From assembly GCA_964017195.1 (NCBI GenBank), contig OZ024887.1:67511228-67575227 (forward strand): a stretch of DNA of 64,000 nt, read 5' to 3'. Positions 12,551 through 24,620 of this stretch are shown one piece after another; within the stretch, counting starts at the first letter, position 1; every line of letters begins with the position of its first letter. Under the pieces are notes generated by a model, which saw only the letters and a list, made by a program, of their open reading frames with translations, was not told the DNA's origin and made no database searches. This DNA is from Siderastrea radians. Taxonomy: Eukaryota; Cnidaria; Anthozoa; Scleractinia; Rhizangiidae. Position numbers and translations under genes: made by a program.

Positions 12551-13120
12551 TTTTACATGAGGGGGATGATTGTCGGAAATTTCCCACAAGGGTACTTGAG
12601 TGGGGCGTGGCTGACAAGTTGTTCCTCTAATATTTTTCCGGCTTTTATACCTTCGATGGCACAGGGGTTTCTAACTGTTACCACAGTTAGGCTTGGATAA
12701 ATTTAAGTTTTGCTGGCAGAATTTTGAACAAAATACCTTTGGCAGAAAGCATTTTGCAGGTAGAATCTGATCACATTTTCGAGCAGGCGTCGACAACAAT
12801 GCGGAACAAATCAATAACAAACGATATTTAAAAAAATTGAAAACAAATCCAAATGACCTATATAAACTGTTCCTAAAACACGTCTGCACCACACACGATC
12901 ACAAAATGCGCTCACCTACTTAAAAAAAAAGCCAACATGGGGAGCTTGGCAGATACAGCTACAAACTGAATAACTAGACACAGGACAAGATTGAGGCAGA
13001 ATTTCCTTGCCCGAGCAGACCTTTGTGCAGAATACGCGATTTTCACAAGGATTGCCGGCATACAGAATACGCCAATTTCTGACGAGCACAATTTTTTTTA
13101 ACCCTAACGGCGGTCATGTT

Positions 13121-13797
13121 GATATATTCCCGACGTGGGCAATCGATAAAAATCGATATCGGAAAACCGTTCGATAAATCGATAACTATCGATATCAATC
13201 ACGCAAACGTTATCGATTGTATCGATCAATCGATAAAAATCGATACAACTCTTCTGGTAATTACTGTTATCGATGTTATCGATTTTATCGATTTTAACGA
13301 TGGATGTCGATCGCACATGTCTTTAATCTCTGACATTGATTTTGTATTTAAAAGACCTTTAATCGCGGTAAAATGATTGCGGTGGCTTTGTTCACGAATA
13401 AAACTGTATTTTGTATTTCAGTGAATGATAACTGTGGTGTATTGACACAAGTATCTGCGAAAGTGACATCTCGGCTATTTACCTATCTAAGCAACCGCCA
13501 AGGAAAACGTTTTGAGTGGAAGCAACGGCAATCTTTTGTTTAACCCGATATTAGAGCTGGTTATGGAGGTTGTCGTAATTATTTAAGCTCAAATATTTCG
13601 ACACAAAAAATGTTACCGATAAAATCGATAATTTTCGATAAAATCGATAAAACTGATTGAAAAATAGTTAATTATCGGTTTCTCACAACAAATCCGTTTA
13701 TCGATTTTTATCAATTTCCGATACAATCAACTAATTTTATCGATTGTTATCGAATGTTATCGATTATTGATTTTATCGACAGCCCACGTCAGGTATA
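13121..13797. repeat. ATCGAT-rich block bounded by inverted GACGTGGGC ends
   Basis: The palindrome ATCGAT occurs about sixteen times by eye, in variants of TATCGATA and AATCGATAAAA, in two clusters (13140-13300 and 13615-13790). The block is bounded by GACGTGGGC near 13131 and GCCCACGTC near 13781, which are inverted. This fits a small inverted-repeat transposon whose interior is built of short palindromes. I could not settle a target-site duplication. Confidence 0.6.
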
Positions 13798-15496
13798 TTG
13801 AACTATAAAATAGATGTTCACCCCCTTCAGTTAGTTCGAAGGAGGAGGTGTTTCAAGCTGGTGTAAACAAACCAGTAAATACAAAAGAGGAAAAGTGTAG
13901 CAAGGAGATGTAATTATAATGGTTTAGATGACTGTTGACGAATTCTCTTCAACGTGAAAACTCACAACAAACATTTCAGCATGTACTATTTACAAAAGCT
14001 GGAGTAATTCAGTAAGGAAGGCGGATAATTAAAGTCGCAGAGGAACTACAAAAAACGTAGCTGCCGAGTTTTTGCTCTCTTCCCGAGCTAATTAGTTGTT
14101 TCCTCACAGAGTCATTGAGCCACATTGGGGAGTGTGTTGTTTTCCTTTCTTGAAACAATTAAATGATATATATATTAGGTAAGAAAACAAATTAGTAGTA
14201 CCTTGAAATGAATAAATGAAAATGTTACACACTTGCCCTATATGTAAAACATAATGATGGTTTTCTAAAAAGAAATGTGTCACGTTCTTGGCGACTGAAT
14301 TTCCTGTTTTGGGGTCATCACAGAACCATGTTTTACACGTAGCATAAACACAAAATAAAGATTTCTTTCTGCGATCTTGATTCTATGTACGAGTAAAACA
14401 AACAAAAAACGATCATTTATCAGTAAGGAAATAGTAAATACGGTATTAAAAAGAAAAGAAAAAAAGAAAAAAGTTCGGTATTGACTTCTAGTTAAAACGA
14501 TGACATGACCTTGGGCGCTTTTCTCAGAAGGTCCGAAAACATTTCGGCTCCGAAAAGCCATTTGTAAAAGCATAAACAACTAATTCTACAAAGCCTTTAT
14601 TTTAACATATCTGTAAGATAAGGAATATTTAACTTCTAGCAAAGTTTCATGCTTAGAAATCTATTTGTTTACAAGACTGATGTAGTATGAGTTATCGTGC
14701 CCGAAATCGAACCGAAAAGTTTCGGGGCTTTCGATAAACCCACGCCTGGCAGAATTACCGAAACGAACGGAGGAACTTATATCCGGTGGATTGAGGGGAG
14801 AAGGTTCTTACAAGTATTCTACTTGCATTGCAACTTTCTAATTTTCTATTTGAGGTTGTACAATATTCTGTGTAGACATTTAAAAAAATAGCGTCAAGTT
14901 GGCGCAAGGGGGTGGACAGAAGTTGGAACGCGGGTCACGAAACTGCTGAAATTTGCTGGCCCAGACAAAAATTAAAGACCGCATCTTTCTCCTGTCTCTC
15001 AATTTATTGCTGCTCTTTAACTTTTCATATTCTACCAAGACTGCTGTCTTAAAGCTACAATGTCCTCCTTTGTCTTCTATTTTAACCGCGGATACGTACA
15101 TTCCAGCAAATCTTGCAGCGGATTAATTAGCGAGCTAAAACTCATGACGGTTTCTTTATGATCTACCACGATTGCGGTTTTCAATACCAATTTTCTCACG
15201 CGTGGGTCCATAATTGTGATAAAATGTGCTTTTTAGCTTGCCAATAATAATTCGCTCAATATCTACTCTGGGTGCTAGAGGTCAATCTATTTTTTCTGCG
15301 GTATCGCCGCAGGGAAACAAGGCGGCGCCGAGAAAAAGACGCGCAATTAACTACTGTTTTCGAAACCGCAGTTTACAGGCAGTTCCTGGAACACTGGGTG
15401 AATTTTGGCTCGCTAAGTTAGGCTTCAAATAACATTAAAACAAACACTAAAATACAATCCCCCAAGGCACGAAATTTATGCTAAAGAACAGTCACC
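13798..15496. other. No gene seen
   Basis: Only short spurious open frames occur on both strands. There is an A-rich tract near 14453-14471, but no protein family or strong repeat was recognised. Confidence 0.4.
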
Positions 15497-15535
15497 AAAA
15501 AAAAAAAAAAAAAAAAACCACACACACACACAACA
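15497..15535. repeat. Poly(A) tract followed by a (CA)n microsatellite
   Basis: About 21 adenines are followed by roughly eight CA units. The following 100 bp (GGGTCTTTAACGTCCC, then GACAATGGAGGACGGG) resembles sequence seen at the ends of invertebrate retroelements, but I could not assign a family. Confidence 0.7.
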
Positions 15536-15924
15536 CCAAAGACTACGTATTTTCGAGAAGTGATATAGGGTCTTTAACGTCCCCTACCAGTTTACTTCGA
15601 GGTGACAATGGAGGACGGGCTAACGGCTTAACGTCACCGCCCAATGAAGCATTCATCTGAACGAAATGAGACGAGGGGATGAACACAGCCAGCAATTAAT
15701 ACATTACCTCATTTTATGAGGTCTGTTAATACCACAGTTAAACCAAAACGTACTATTCAAATGTAACTACATCTCTTCTTATTTTTAATGACAGCTTCTC
15801 TGTATTTAGATTGGCGCATGCATGAACACCACGCCCTTAAAAAATACTTTATGGCAGTGAAAGTCTGTACATGTACACAATTTATTCTAACATTTTCTTC
15901 TAACATGTTGATAATATTTTTAAA

Positions 15925-16023
15925 CAATTATTCACCGTTGTGAATAGTGGTGGATATTTGCCGAGCCGCGAAGCGACGAGGTAAATATCCACCACTGTTC
16001 ACCGACACTGAAGTGAATAATTG
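15925..16023. repeat. Hairpin of a small inverted-repeat element
   Basis: CAATTATTCAC...TGGTGGATATTTGCC is mirrored by a segment from AAATATCCACCACTGTTCACC to GTGAATAATTG, giving about 45-bp arms. One half of the same motif (AAATATCCACCACTATTCAC, then GAGGTGAATGATTG) recurs at 30138-30180, showing a dispersed family. Confidence 0.6.
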
Positions 16024-16239
16024 CATGGGTATATACCAAACCAGAAAATAGCCAGAACCAAATAGTTCCTTTTCTGTTTTGAGTAATGAAAGAAAACTCG
16101 CGCGTGAAATCCAGACCAATGCCGGGAGGTGAATAGCGAATACTATCCCGAGTTTGAGTAGCCAATCAGAGCGCGTGAAATACACTGTCCCCTTGTTTGG
16201 TACATACTAATATTACTCAGTCCTAACTTTCGAGCCTGC

Positions 16240-16500
16240 GGATGTGTATGCAGTCTGTGAATGAATCCTAAGTGTGACCATTCAAATGAAAGCTACCGAG
16301 CAGTATTTTCTTGTGCTGTTCTTTAGTAACTTTTTCACCTCGACGTATTTATTCTAAACTGTGCTTATTCTGCAAAAGCTGCTGAGTGGCACTTTGTTGT
16401 ATTGCTTTTTTAATGCTGCACAAGGCGGTTCTAACTTTGAGTCTGTTGATTAATTCCTAAGTGCTAGGGGTAAACCAAAGCTACTGATCAGCAGTGTTTT
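16240..16500. repeat. Dispersed repeat, likely in the hisC 3' UTR; related copies at 35005-35345
   Basis: Two imperfect units share CAAGGCGGTTCTAACTTT, GAATCCTAAGTGTGACCATT, CAAATGAAAGCTAC and GAGCAGTA with the triplicated repeat in EXOC4 intron 16. It lies 100-350 bp downstream of the hisC stop on the minus strand, and a possible polyadenylation signal for hisC lies within it. Confidence 0.6.
16348..16353 (-). promoter_or_regulatory. Candidate polyadenylation signal of hisC
   Basis: AATAAA on the minus strand about 243 bp after the hisC stop codon. It is the first perfect hexamer I noticed downstream; transcript ends would decide. Confidence 0.35.
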
Positions 16501-16595
16501 TAAAGGATAAGGCATCGTGCTGCACAATTCTTGTAAGGTTAAAGGAAGCAAAACCTTGTCAGTTCTTGCGATCAGTTGAGCTGAAAATGCTTTGG

Positions 16596-19500
16596 TTATG
16601 CACAACCATTACACAGCTCCTCAACCTCAACAACAGTTTTCTTCAGTGTATCCAAGAGGAGGTCATTTTGCTCAGTTGTGCCAATGGTAATTCTAACACA
16701 GTCTTTACAGTGGGTTTTACTTCCTTGGTAGCGAATAACAACCCCTTTCTCTGAAGCCATTTTCTTGTAGATTTCTTGGGCGTGGTCGATCCTCACCAGG
16801 ATATAGTTCGTATCGGATGGAAAAATCTAAGAAAATAAACAAAAAATTAGTAAATTTGAATTATCATTAAAACACACCAAACAATATTGCTCTCTAAAGT
16901 TTGCCGCCAGTTGAAGAGCTTCATGCAAGGAGATTTTTAGTGGGGTTTTTTTGGCCAAAAAGGTTTTAAAAAGCGTGCCGAATTTTGGCCAATTTTTGCA
17001 TACATTGTTGACTAAAATGTGAGTTAAATAATGATCTATACATGTATTCACTCATTTTTTGTCCAAAGTACAAATTATTTCTAGATATTTTGCTGCACAG
17101 CAAAGGGCAGTTAAAATACTATTTGGTAGTCACTATATGTATAGCAACATTCTTAAAAATTTAATGGACATGGGCCAGTGTCTACACTGTAAGCAAACAA
17201 AACCTGCAGTGCATGCAAAGACATTTTTCCCTGACGTGTTTGGCCCAAAACTGTGACTTACTCCATTTTCGCCCACCAACCCCTTGAACTCTTTCAAAAC
17301 AGAAATTATACATGTAGTTATTTCAGTTTTTTAAATCTTATGACTATTGACCTTTCTCACTGTGGGAAGTTTTTGTAGTTCCTCAATGATCCTCTGTTTT
17401 TGTTCGACAATGTACTTCACGTTAGCCTGCATAAGGTGTACATTATCCAGAGCTTTGTGAGCCACAGCTGCTGTCAGCTTGCTGATGTTGTAAGGAAATT
17501 TCACTTTGTTGAATATTGCAATGATATCTTCATGAGCAATTGCCATTCCAAATCTAAATAAATTTAACAATGCTGGTGAGATGAGCAAAAAGGAATGATC
17601 AATCTTTCTAAGCGAACAATGCACACAAAAAAAGTTGAGAAATATGGTTGAAACGAGTGACTAAAACTATTCTTTTACTACTCTCCTATGAAAATACACC
17701 TGTATCTTCAGATGCCAACTCCCCCTTCCCCTCTCCAATGTTGCACAGGGATATAAGGCTGACTTCCACTGAGAAACATTGTTTGTAGAAGAGGAGGGGG
17801 TATAATATCCTTGCAGGATGTGGTGATTGGAGAGCCAGGTATGCAAAAATAGCAACTGAAATTAAGAGTATCTAAACACTTTTGTTGCTCATTGTGAGGT
17901 AAAGGTTAAGTCTAACACACTGAGTGCACTCATTTAAAGTTCGTCAAGGCAAATCACTCAGCTCCAGGTTCTTCACTCCCCAGATGGGATGCAAGTCTAT
18001 TACAGGGTTACCCCCAGTGTTTACAATTCCACTATGGTTTGCCGGTATCCATTTTTAAAAACACATGGCTAATGAGAACGTGGAGCATAGTTTTCTGTCT
18101 AAAGGAAACAACGCAAACCACACACCTTCTTAAGTCTGCTAACCATTTTATTGCCACCTAACTGGTCCCATAATTCTACCCATTTAATAACTCTTGAAGA
18201 GTTTTTGTCTTCTCTAAGATGGGCACTCCCTAAAGTGGACAGGGGCTGCTGGTATTTCCTTATTATATAAGCTCCTCAAAGATACCATTTTTTGGCTGAA
18301 TTTGTCTAAAGTAGTGCAAATTTGATGGATTATTTGCTGTTTTGGTGTACTATGTTTTGCCTAATGATCTGGACTTGAGTTAAGATTTTTGTCATTAAAC
18401 CATTTTTGAGCTCAAGCAGCTGATTACAAAATTGGGTATGTAAAATCAGGTAATTTGGTCTAGATGAACATTAATATATGAAATTCATATATTTAAACTG
18501 CGGATAAAGATAGAATTTTATTTTTTTCTCAGCGCGTGAGCGGGCAAGATGAACCAAATCCTGCAATCTGATTGGTTCCGGGAGCCGGCGGAATTTTCCG
18601 ATCTTGACCGCGGTCAACGGAACGTCAATAACAAAAAATTTGTAATGGGTTTTTAAAACCTTTAAAATCTTTAAAACGTTCTCCGAAACTTAGAATTCTG
18701 AAATTTTTTGTACATTGTCGTTAAAAACTTTCTTTCCAAAATTTCTTGTTAAAATACCGAAGGTTGTACAATGTAAATCGCCTCTTCCCTTTCGACAAAC
18801 ATTTGAGTAAATCGAGCAGGAGTTAGCTACATGTATCGAAATTTGGGAAAATAAAGGGGTTTCTTTTAGTTATATTGCTTCCTGTGATTTCTGAGTTTTA
18901 ACAGAGTAAAAAAGCGTATTTTGCTGCTCTGGTGTCACAAACGGCTTCGTTTCATGGTTCATTTTACGCGCGCTTGCAAAACGTTGCTTTCCGAAAACAA
19001 CAAGACACGTTTAACTTTTGAAAAACAACAAGAAAAAAATAAAAATATTATTTGCCGGCCTTGGTCGGTCCGTATTGAGAAAAACTGTGCCCTCGGTCTT
19101 GAGCACGGCCCTCGGCCTGCGGCCTCGGGCCGTACGCAAGACCTCTGGCACAGTTTTTCTCAATACGGACCTCCCGACCGGCAAATAATATATATATATG
19201 TAGATCATCACAGTGAAGGTGTTTTCACCTTCACTGCAATGATCTACAGATAATTCTAATTTGGTCTAGGTTAAGGATAATGCAATTAGGCTTTGAAGGT
19301 GTTTTCACCTTCACTGCAATGATCTACATATAATTCTAATTTGGTCTAGGTTAAGGATAATGCAATTAGGCTTTGAAGCTCCTATTATAATACAATGTAA
19401 AGGTAACTCTATATCTGGAATAAACTTCAGTAATAGGAATTGCAATCCCACCTTATTCCGGCCAGGCCAAATGCCTTAGAGAAAGTCTGTAGAATGATCA

Positions 19501-22500
19501 GTCGTGGATATTTGTCCAGGAGGCAACACAAACTGCGTGATGAACTGAAGTCAACATACGCTTCATCAATTACAACAATTCCTTCAAATTGTTCAAGAAG
19601 TGCAATGATGCTGTTGGTGGCCAAGCTATTTCCTGTAGGGTTGTTAGGGGAGCACAAGAAGATAACATGGGTTTGTGATGATACTGCCTCAAGCACCTGA
19701 AAATAATGCAAGACAATACAGGCGGATATAAGGAATCATTGGCCCATAGAGGAGGAATTACAGGAAGTCAGGAAGTTAAGATCAGCTGGAATGTAGACCA
19801 GGGGAAAACCCTAACCCTAACAGAAAGTTAGCTAGGTGTTAGGAAGTTCGGTATAATGGGACCAATCCCCCCCCCCCCCTCCATTTCATGCTTCAGTTGC
19901 ATTCTGGAATTGGCAGACAAAGATGGTTAGACTGGTTAAGGAGATGTATGAACTATTAACAGGCTAAATAAAGATAATTCCACCTTGGTTATTGCATCAT
20001 TGTCTTCTAATGCTGATGAAACATTCATTCCAAAGTATTCAGCAAGTAATATGGGACCCCCCAGTGAAAAAACCTGGCTATACCCCTGTACCTCCCTTAA
20101 GAGCTCATGACACTAGTAATGCGTTCTTGTCTTTTCATGACTTGTCTTAAAGTATCCAGACTGACTTGTCCCCTCTCCCCCACCCCCCCCCCCCCATCCC
20201 TGCTGGATGGGATGCATTAGTCCACCCCATGGTTACCCCCAAGAATCTTGGTGGGTTTCACAGTTAATGATTGAAAATCAAAATATCTGACATGGAACCA
20301 ATTACATGTACCGGCATCCATTTACATACTGGGGTCAAGTTTTTTGTTTATAAAGAGACAACAGCTCAGTGTACCTTTTTCTCCTGCAACTGAAATTCTT
20401 CTGTCAAAGGAACAGAAATAACTTTGATGTTGTTTATGTCTGCCACCACCTGCAAAGAACACCTAGGTAACTCCTCCTATGTCTCGTACTGACACATGAC
20501 CATGAAATAAGTTATTTTTGTTATGACTTCTTGTCTTGGAACCAAGATAATAGAGGAGATAGGGACTCAGGCTATGGCAGTGTTTATAATTAACGTTGAT
20601 AATTTTTACACTAATTTATATGCAAATCATTTTAATGATTAATCTAAATTTATAGATCCTTTCACCTGTCAATGTATTCTTTCATTAAAATAATTAATTA
20701 CTTTGTTATAATTAATTATCTATTATTTGTTATTATTTCATTGATTTACAGTGTTTTTATTAGGCTATGCTTGGACTGTACATGTTTTGTGATCATTCTG
20801 TAACCTGTATTTGAAGAACTAATATCTCATACTGCAAGAGTAACTAATTAAACCCTCCTAACAGGTCTAGTATTAGCGATGGTCTTAAATTATTTTATAG
20901 ACTGCTAGCTGTCCCTTTGTAGTCAGTCGATAGACTGCCAGCTGTCCCCTTTTAGTCAGTCAAGTGGGCGGGCAAAAAACGAGTGAATGAGCGAACGAGC
21001 CGAGGGAAAACTTCTTCTCCCCAGTTTCCCTTGGCTTGACTTAACTTTGCATCGCTCGCCCTATCACTGGGTTGCATATGGCTTGTCACTCAACTATCCA
21101 GAGAGGGACTGCTAGCAGTCTAATTATTTTACTCTTGCAAGGGTTGATTTCCTGTTCATGTTTCTACAACAATTTCTAGTTTGTCAAACAAACTAAACAA
21201 AAATAGCCTGGCTTTTTTTAACTTTTATATAAATTTTCAAGTAGAAATTAAGTGTGCACCTCACCTTGTACATTCCATAAGTTGGTGGTGTAATCAACAA
21301 ACTCCCTTCACCAGGGGTACAAAATACCCTTACTACCATATCAATGGCTTCATCACTACCCACACCAAGAAAAATTTGCTCTTTCTGCACCCCCCTGAAC
21401 TTAGCAATCTTTTCCTTTAAGTCAAGGTTGTAGGGGGAGGGGTAGCGATGCATGTCTCCTTCCACTGGGATGCATGATCCATAAGAGCATTCATTGGCAT
21501 CTAGAAGAATACCTAGAGAAAGGAAACTTCTATTAATTAAATAAATTCTATTTCTGAAAATACATTTAGAATCCAGAAACCACTACATGTACATCATGGA
21601 AATTATGAGGTGTACCTTACATATCGGGGTTGTAGTGAGGTATATCTTTTCATCACTGACCCTATAATTATAATTTTTTTACATCCAAAATTATTATCCT
21701 ACATTCTGATTGGAGATTGTAACTTTTAGTGCCTTACACCACAAAAATGACACAGCCTAATACCTCGAAAAACTTCTTTGCCAATCCTATCTTGCGATCC
21801 CTTATTAGACATACCGTAGTCTAACCTTGATTATTCAGACCTCGATCATCTGGACTTTTCTTTGTGGCCCCAAATACTTCATGAATATTAATGAGTCATG
21901 ATTTTGCCCAAAGAAAGTGCGAGTAGCTCCTTTAAAATGCATTTTAATTTTACTCTGCATCATTTAGTGAAAAACTGGGTCAGAAAGTAAATCATCAAGA
22001 ATGAGGTCATTTTCAATAGCCTATGGATACAGCTCCCTCTGAGAATAGCCATATACGATTGCTTACCTCAATATTGTTTGATGGTGTGTTCAGTTTTGAT
22101 CTACACTTACAAATAAATGTTTATTCTTTCAATCACCCCCCCCCCCCCCGGGGGGACTCCCTATAGTGGGCTATACAGGGAGGCTCCGCCCGATAGGGTT
22201 CCCTTTTTTAAGCTCGCAGTATATAAAAGGGTAGGGAAAATTGCCATTTTATTAAATGAAAGGGTCACAAAATCAGCCGCAAAGTGGAAGAAATGGTGGC
22301 AGAAAGTGAAGTATATGCCACATTTTGGCAGAAATGACTATGCAACTGAATCAGAATAACTGAAAACCTGAGAAAAACATGGCCATTACAGGAAATTCTA
22401 TTGTTTTGGCTTTATATCCTTGAGGTATAAGAAAGGGGTGCAATTTTGCTCTAGGTATATGAATGTACCATTTTGGTAAAAAGGCATTATTGGCCTGACA

Positions 22501-24620
22501 ATAAAAATTTTGATATCCCTCGCTGTCATTGATTAACTTCAATTTTGAGCACGTGAGGGAAGGACAATACTCCAGGGGTATCCTTGAATTGGTTAATGGG
22601 TATACCCTCTAGACCTGTATGCCATGTGCTTCTAGCAAACTAGCCTCAAGCAATTTGTTGAGTTTCGGAGCTACAATTTTAACGTGCATTTGAAAACCTA
22701 TGTTGAATTTGCGTGCTATAAATGCATATTATTATTATTAACCCACCTCCTCCCACATTGTCCTTTCCTCCCTTTGTTTCCTTATAATGTTAGGGTTGCG
22801 GTTCATTGCCCTCAACTTTGATGGGTGTAGCTTCTGTTTTATTGTGTCTTTAATTTTTGCAATGAATTTTGGAATATTAAAGCGGCTATGTGTTGGTTGC
22901 ACATAGCCAAAATTTATCCAGACAAAAGGTGTGTGTCCTTTCTTCTCAGCTGGCCCATCAAACCGAGCTACCGCTGACAACAATAACTAGTCCCTGTTAA
23001 ATTTGTTTGAGAAGATATGAACATTCCAGAGGGATAACATAAATGAGCATATTAAAGGGTAAGGGTTTGAACCTCCGGGCAGAGCCTCCCCGTACAAAAC
23101 TTTATTGAGTAGCCCCCCGGGAATCATCCAGACTCTAAATTATCTGGAATATTTTTGAGAGTCCTAAAGTGCCAGGGTAAAACTTGAAAGTTTGACTGCA
23201 CCTTATATATGTCATGATCATGGCTCTGACATGTATGTTTGCGGAGGGATGGGGGGGGGGGGCTTGGGGGTAGGGTCCGAACTCCCTTTTATGTTGGCTC
23301 CCGCCTCTGCACTTTTTTAATTGCAAACCATTATGCATGTGTTATTTTCATCGTTTCTCCCACTTCCCGGAAATCCTGCGTCCCGCACCCTCTTTTGCCT
23401 CCCGTACACTTCCTGCCCTTATTCTCCCAGGTTCCCGTCCCCCTGTCCTTGTCCACATAGTATGGAAATTACGACATCCACTGCAATCAAATGGAAGCCT
23501 CTAATTACCATGGATAGTGAGGTCAACTTCTTTGTTGTCCTTCTGAGGAGGAAGTTGGTCTGCGTAATTTAACTAATTATACCCGTGTATCTCACCATAA
23601 AAGCCTCTACCTCAGTCCCCGTCTAGGCAGTGCTCCATTTTCAGAAGTTTAGTGGAATTGGAAACACATTTAAATTAAGTCACCCTTCTCCTTGTTAATG
23701 TTTGCAAATCTTAAAGCACAGTTTACTACTCATGAAAAAAGATGTTAATCCTTCAGTATTGTCTCAGAACAATGCCTGAGAGGGATACTCTTTATATTGG
23801 GCTACATGGGAAGGTTCCACCAAAAAGGGGTGCCTTCTCATTGGCTCGCAGTATACTAATGGTAGGCAAAATTGTTATTTTATTTTTGAAGGTGATAAAA
23901 TCCGCTTTGAAGTGAAAGAGATGGCAGCTAACGCTAACTATACTTGTAAAAGGGTGCCAATTTCTGGCAGAAATAACAAGAATAACTGAAGGCCTGGGGA
24001 AAAACGTGGTAATAACACGTCAGGAAATTCTATTGTTTTGGCTTATCTTTGAGGTATAAGAAAGGGGGCCAGAAGGGGGGGGGGGGACAATTTTTGCTCT
24101 ACATATAGGAAGGGTTGCCATTTTGACAAAAATTAGTATATGCAAGGGTAAGGATTTGAGCTTCAGGGTGGAGCCTCCTCACATAAAATTTTATTGAGAC
24201 CCTCTCCCCCCCCCCCCCAAGGGTAACAACGAATCCTACTCTCATTATCCATGCGGCTATCGAAGAATATCCTATTTTCAGTTAAGACAGTTTACTATTA
24301 TAAAAAGCCTTATACATCAGTCATTTTTAGTAGTACCCTTCCCCCCCTCCCCGCTACTCCTCCTCCCAGGTACGAGTGGGGCATTTCTCCACATTGCTCT
24401 TTCCGGCTTCGTTTCAATTTCACGAAAAGTTTGTCAAAGACCAAAAATTTGTGCGTCACTGTACTATGTCTATAGAGGTCATATCTTGTCCGTTACCAAG
24501 AGAAACAGAACTACCTTCACTGTAATCATCCCTTGCACATCTATAAGGAGTCAAATTGAGAATATTCGGCCTCACAAGCCGCTGTAAATCAAGCCGGTTC
24601 GTTTTTCCTCCACATTCCAT
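16596..24620 (-). CDS. hisC: Histidinol-phosphate aminotransferase, six exons
   Basis: Exons (minus strand): 24620-24515, 21512-21265, 20449-20375, 19696-19452, 17553-17352 and 16826-16596. They join in frame to 368 residues, every intron is GT-AG, and the length is normal for HisC (about 350-370). HisC is a PLP fold-type I enzyme converting imidazole-acetol phosphate and glutamate to histidinol phosphate and 2-oxoglutarate. Visible landmarks: LVRPNILNLTPY at the N-terminus, LDANE (39-43), GSDEAID (87-93), PTYGMY (112-117), SPNNPTGN (159-166), DEAY (187-190), the Schiff-base lysine in TFSKAFGLAGIR (K217, R225) and the C-terminal substrate arginine in RITIGT (R337). No key residue is missing. 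The ATG at 24620 gives the standard N-terminus; an in-frame ATG at 24707 would add 29 Arg-rich residues. Other pyridoxal aminotransferases are unlikely given these motifs. Confidence 0.93.
17890..18060 (-). repeat. Diverged SINE-like fragment in hisC intron 5-6 region
   Basis: This lies in the neighbourhood upstream of exon 5. Reverse complemented it contains GGGGGTAACCCTG and GCATCCCATCTGGGGAG, which resemble the body of the tRNA-derived SINE at 46772-47075 (GTGGGTAACCCTGCG and TCCCATCCAGGGGGGAG). A second similar fragment lies at about 20195-20340. Both are short and diverged. Confidence 0.35.
19046..19190. repeat. Near-perfect foldback element in a hisC intron
   Basis: ATTATTTGCCGGCCTTGGTC and GTATTGAGAAAAACTGTGCC are mirrored by GGCACAGTTTTTCTCAATAC and CCGGCAAATAAT. 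The whole segment folds into one hairpin with a GC-rich centre. It lies between hisC exons 5 and 4. Confidence 0.7.
19215..19374. repeat. Two tandem 80-bp copies containing a small palindrome
   Basis: The units start with GAAGGTGTTTTCACCTTC at 19215 and 19295 and are almost identical for 80 bp. The starting words are themselves palindromic, and with flanking TAGATCAT...ATGATCTA they form a longer hairpin next to the foldback element at 19046-19190. Confidence 0.75.
20898..21122. mobile_element. 225-bp MITE with 9-bp target duplication in hisC intron 2
   Basis: Ends TAGACTGCTAGC and GCTAGCAGTCTA are inverted, and the exact 9-bp duplication ATTATTTTA flanks it (20889-20897 and 21123-21131). 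A 9-bp duplication is typical of Mutator-like elements. The left end is partly duplicated internally. There is no coding capacity. Confidence 0.8.
22149..23121. mobile_element. About 970-bp CCCGGGGGG-ended element in hisC intron 1
   Basis: Left end CCCGGGGGGACTCCCTATAG and right end TTGAGTAGCCCCCCGGG are inverted and match the family of the 309-bp element at 9164-9472. The right flank AATCATCC compares with AATCACCC before the expanded C run on the left, a probable 8-bp duplication. On the minus strand at 22738-22983 about 80 codons stay open (GYVQPTHSRFNIPKFI and so on); I do not recognise this protein. Confidence 0.6.
23239..23460 (-). repeat. Purine-rich dispersed repeat, copy 1 (inverse orientation)
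   Basis: A G run, then CTCCCTTTTATGTTGGCTCCCGCC and a chain of CTTCCCG/CTCCC words. On the minus strand it reads as repeated GGGAGGCGGGA-type purine words and matches the elements at 28747-29075 and 44870-45160. Confidence 0.5.
23770..24222. mobile_element. Diverged second copy of the CCCGGGGGG-type element in hisC intron 1
   Basis: The order of words (TTGGGCTACATGGGAAGG, TCGCAGTATACTAATGG, GGTAAGGATTTGAGC, TTTTATTGAGACCC) parallels the element at 22149-23121. The ends are eroded, and a G run at 24078-24088 has been gained. Confidence 0.5.

Noticed and set aside
19983..20050. A possible extra hisC exon on the minus strand (AEYFGMNVSSALEDNDAITK)
   Set aside because: There is no acceptor AG immediately upstream, and joining exon 3 directly to exon 4 already gives the normal HisC spacing.
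16596..24620. hisC as bacterial contamination or a bacterial insert
   Set aside because: The gene needs five GT-AG introns to be read, its introns hold the same MITE families as EXOC4, and its first exon lies 114 bp from the EXOC4 start.
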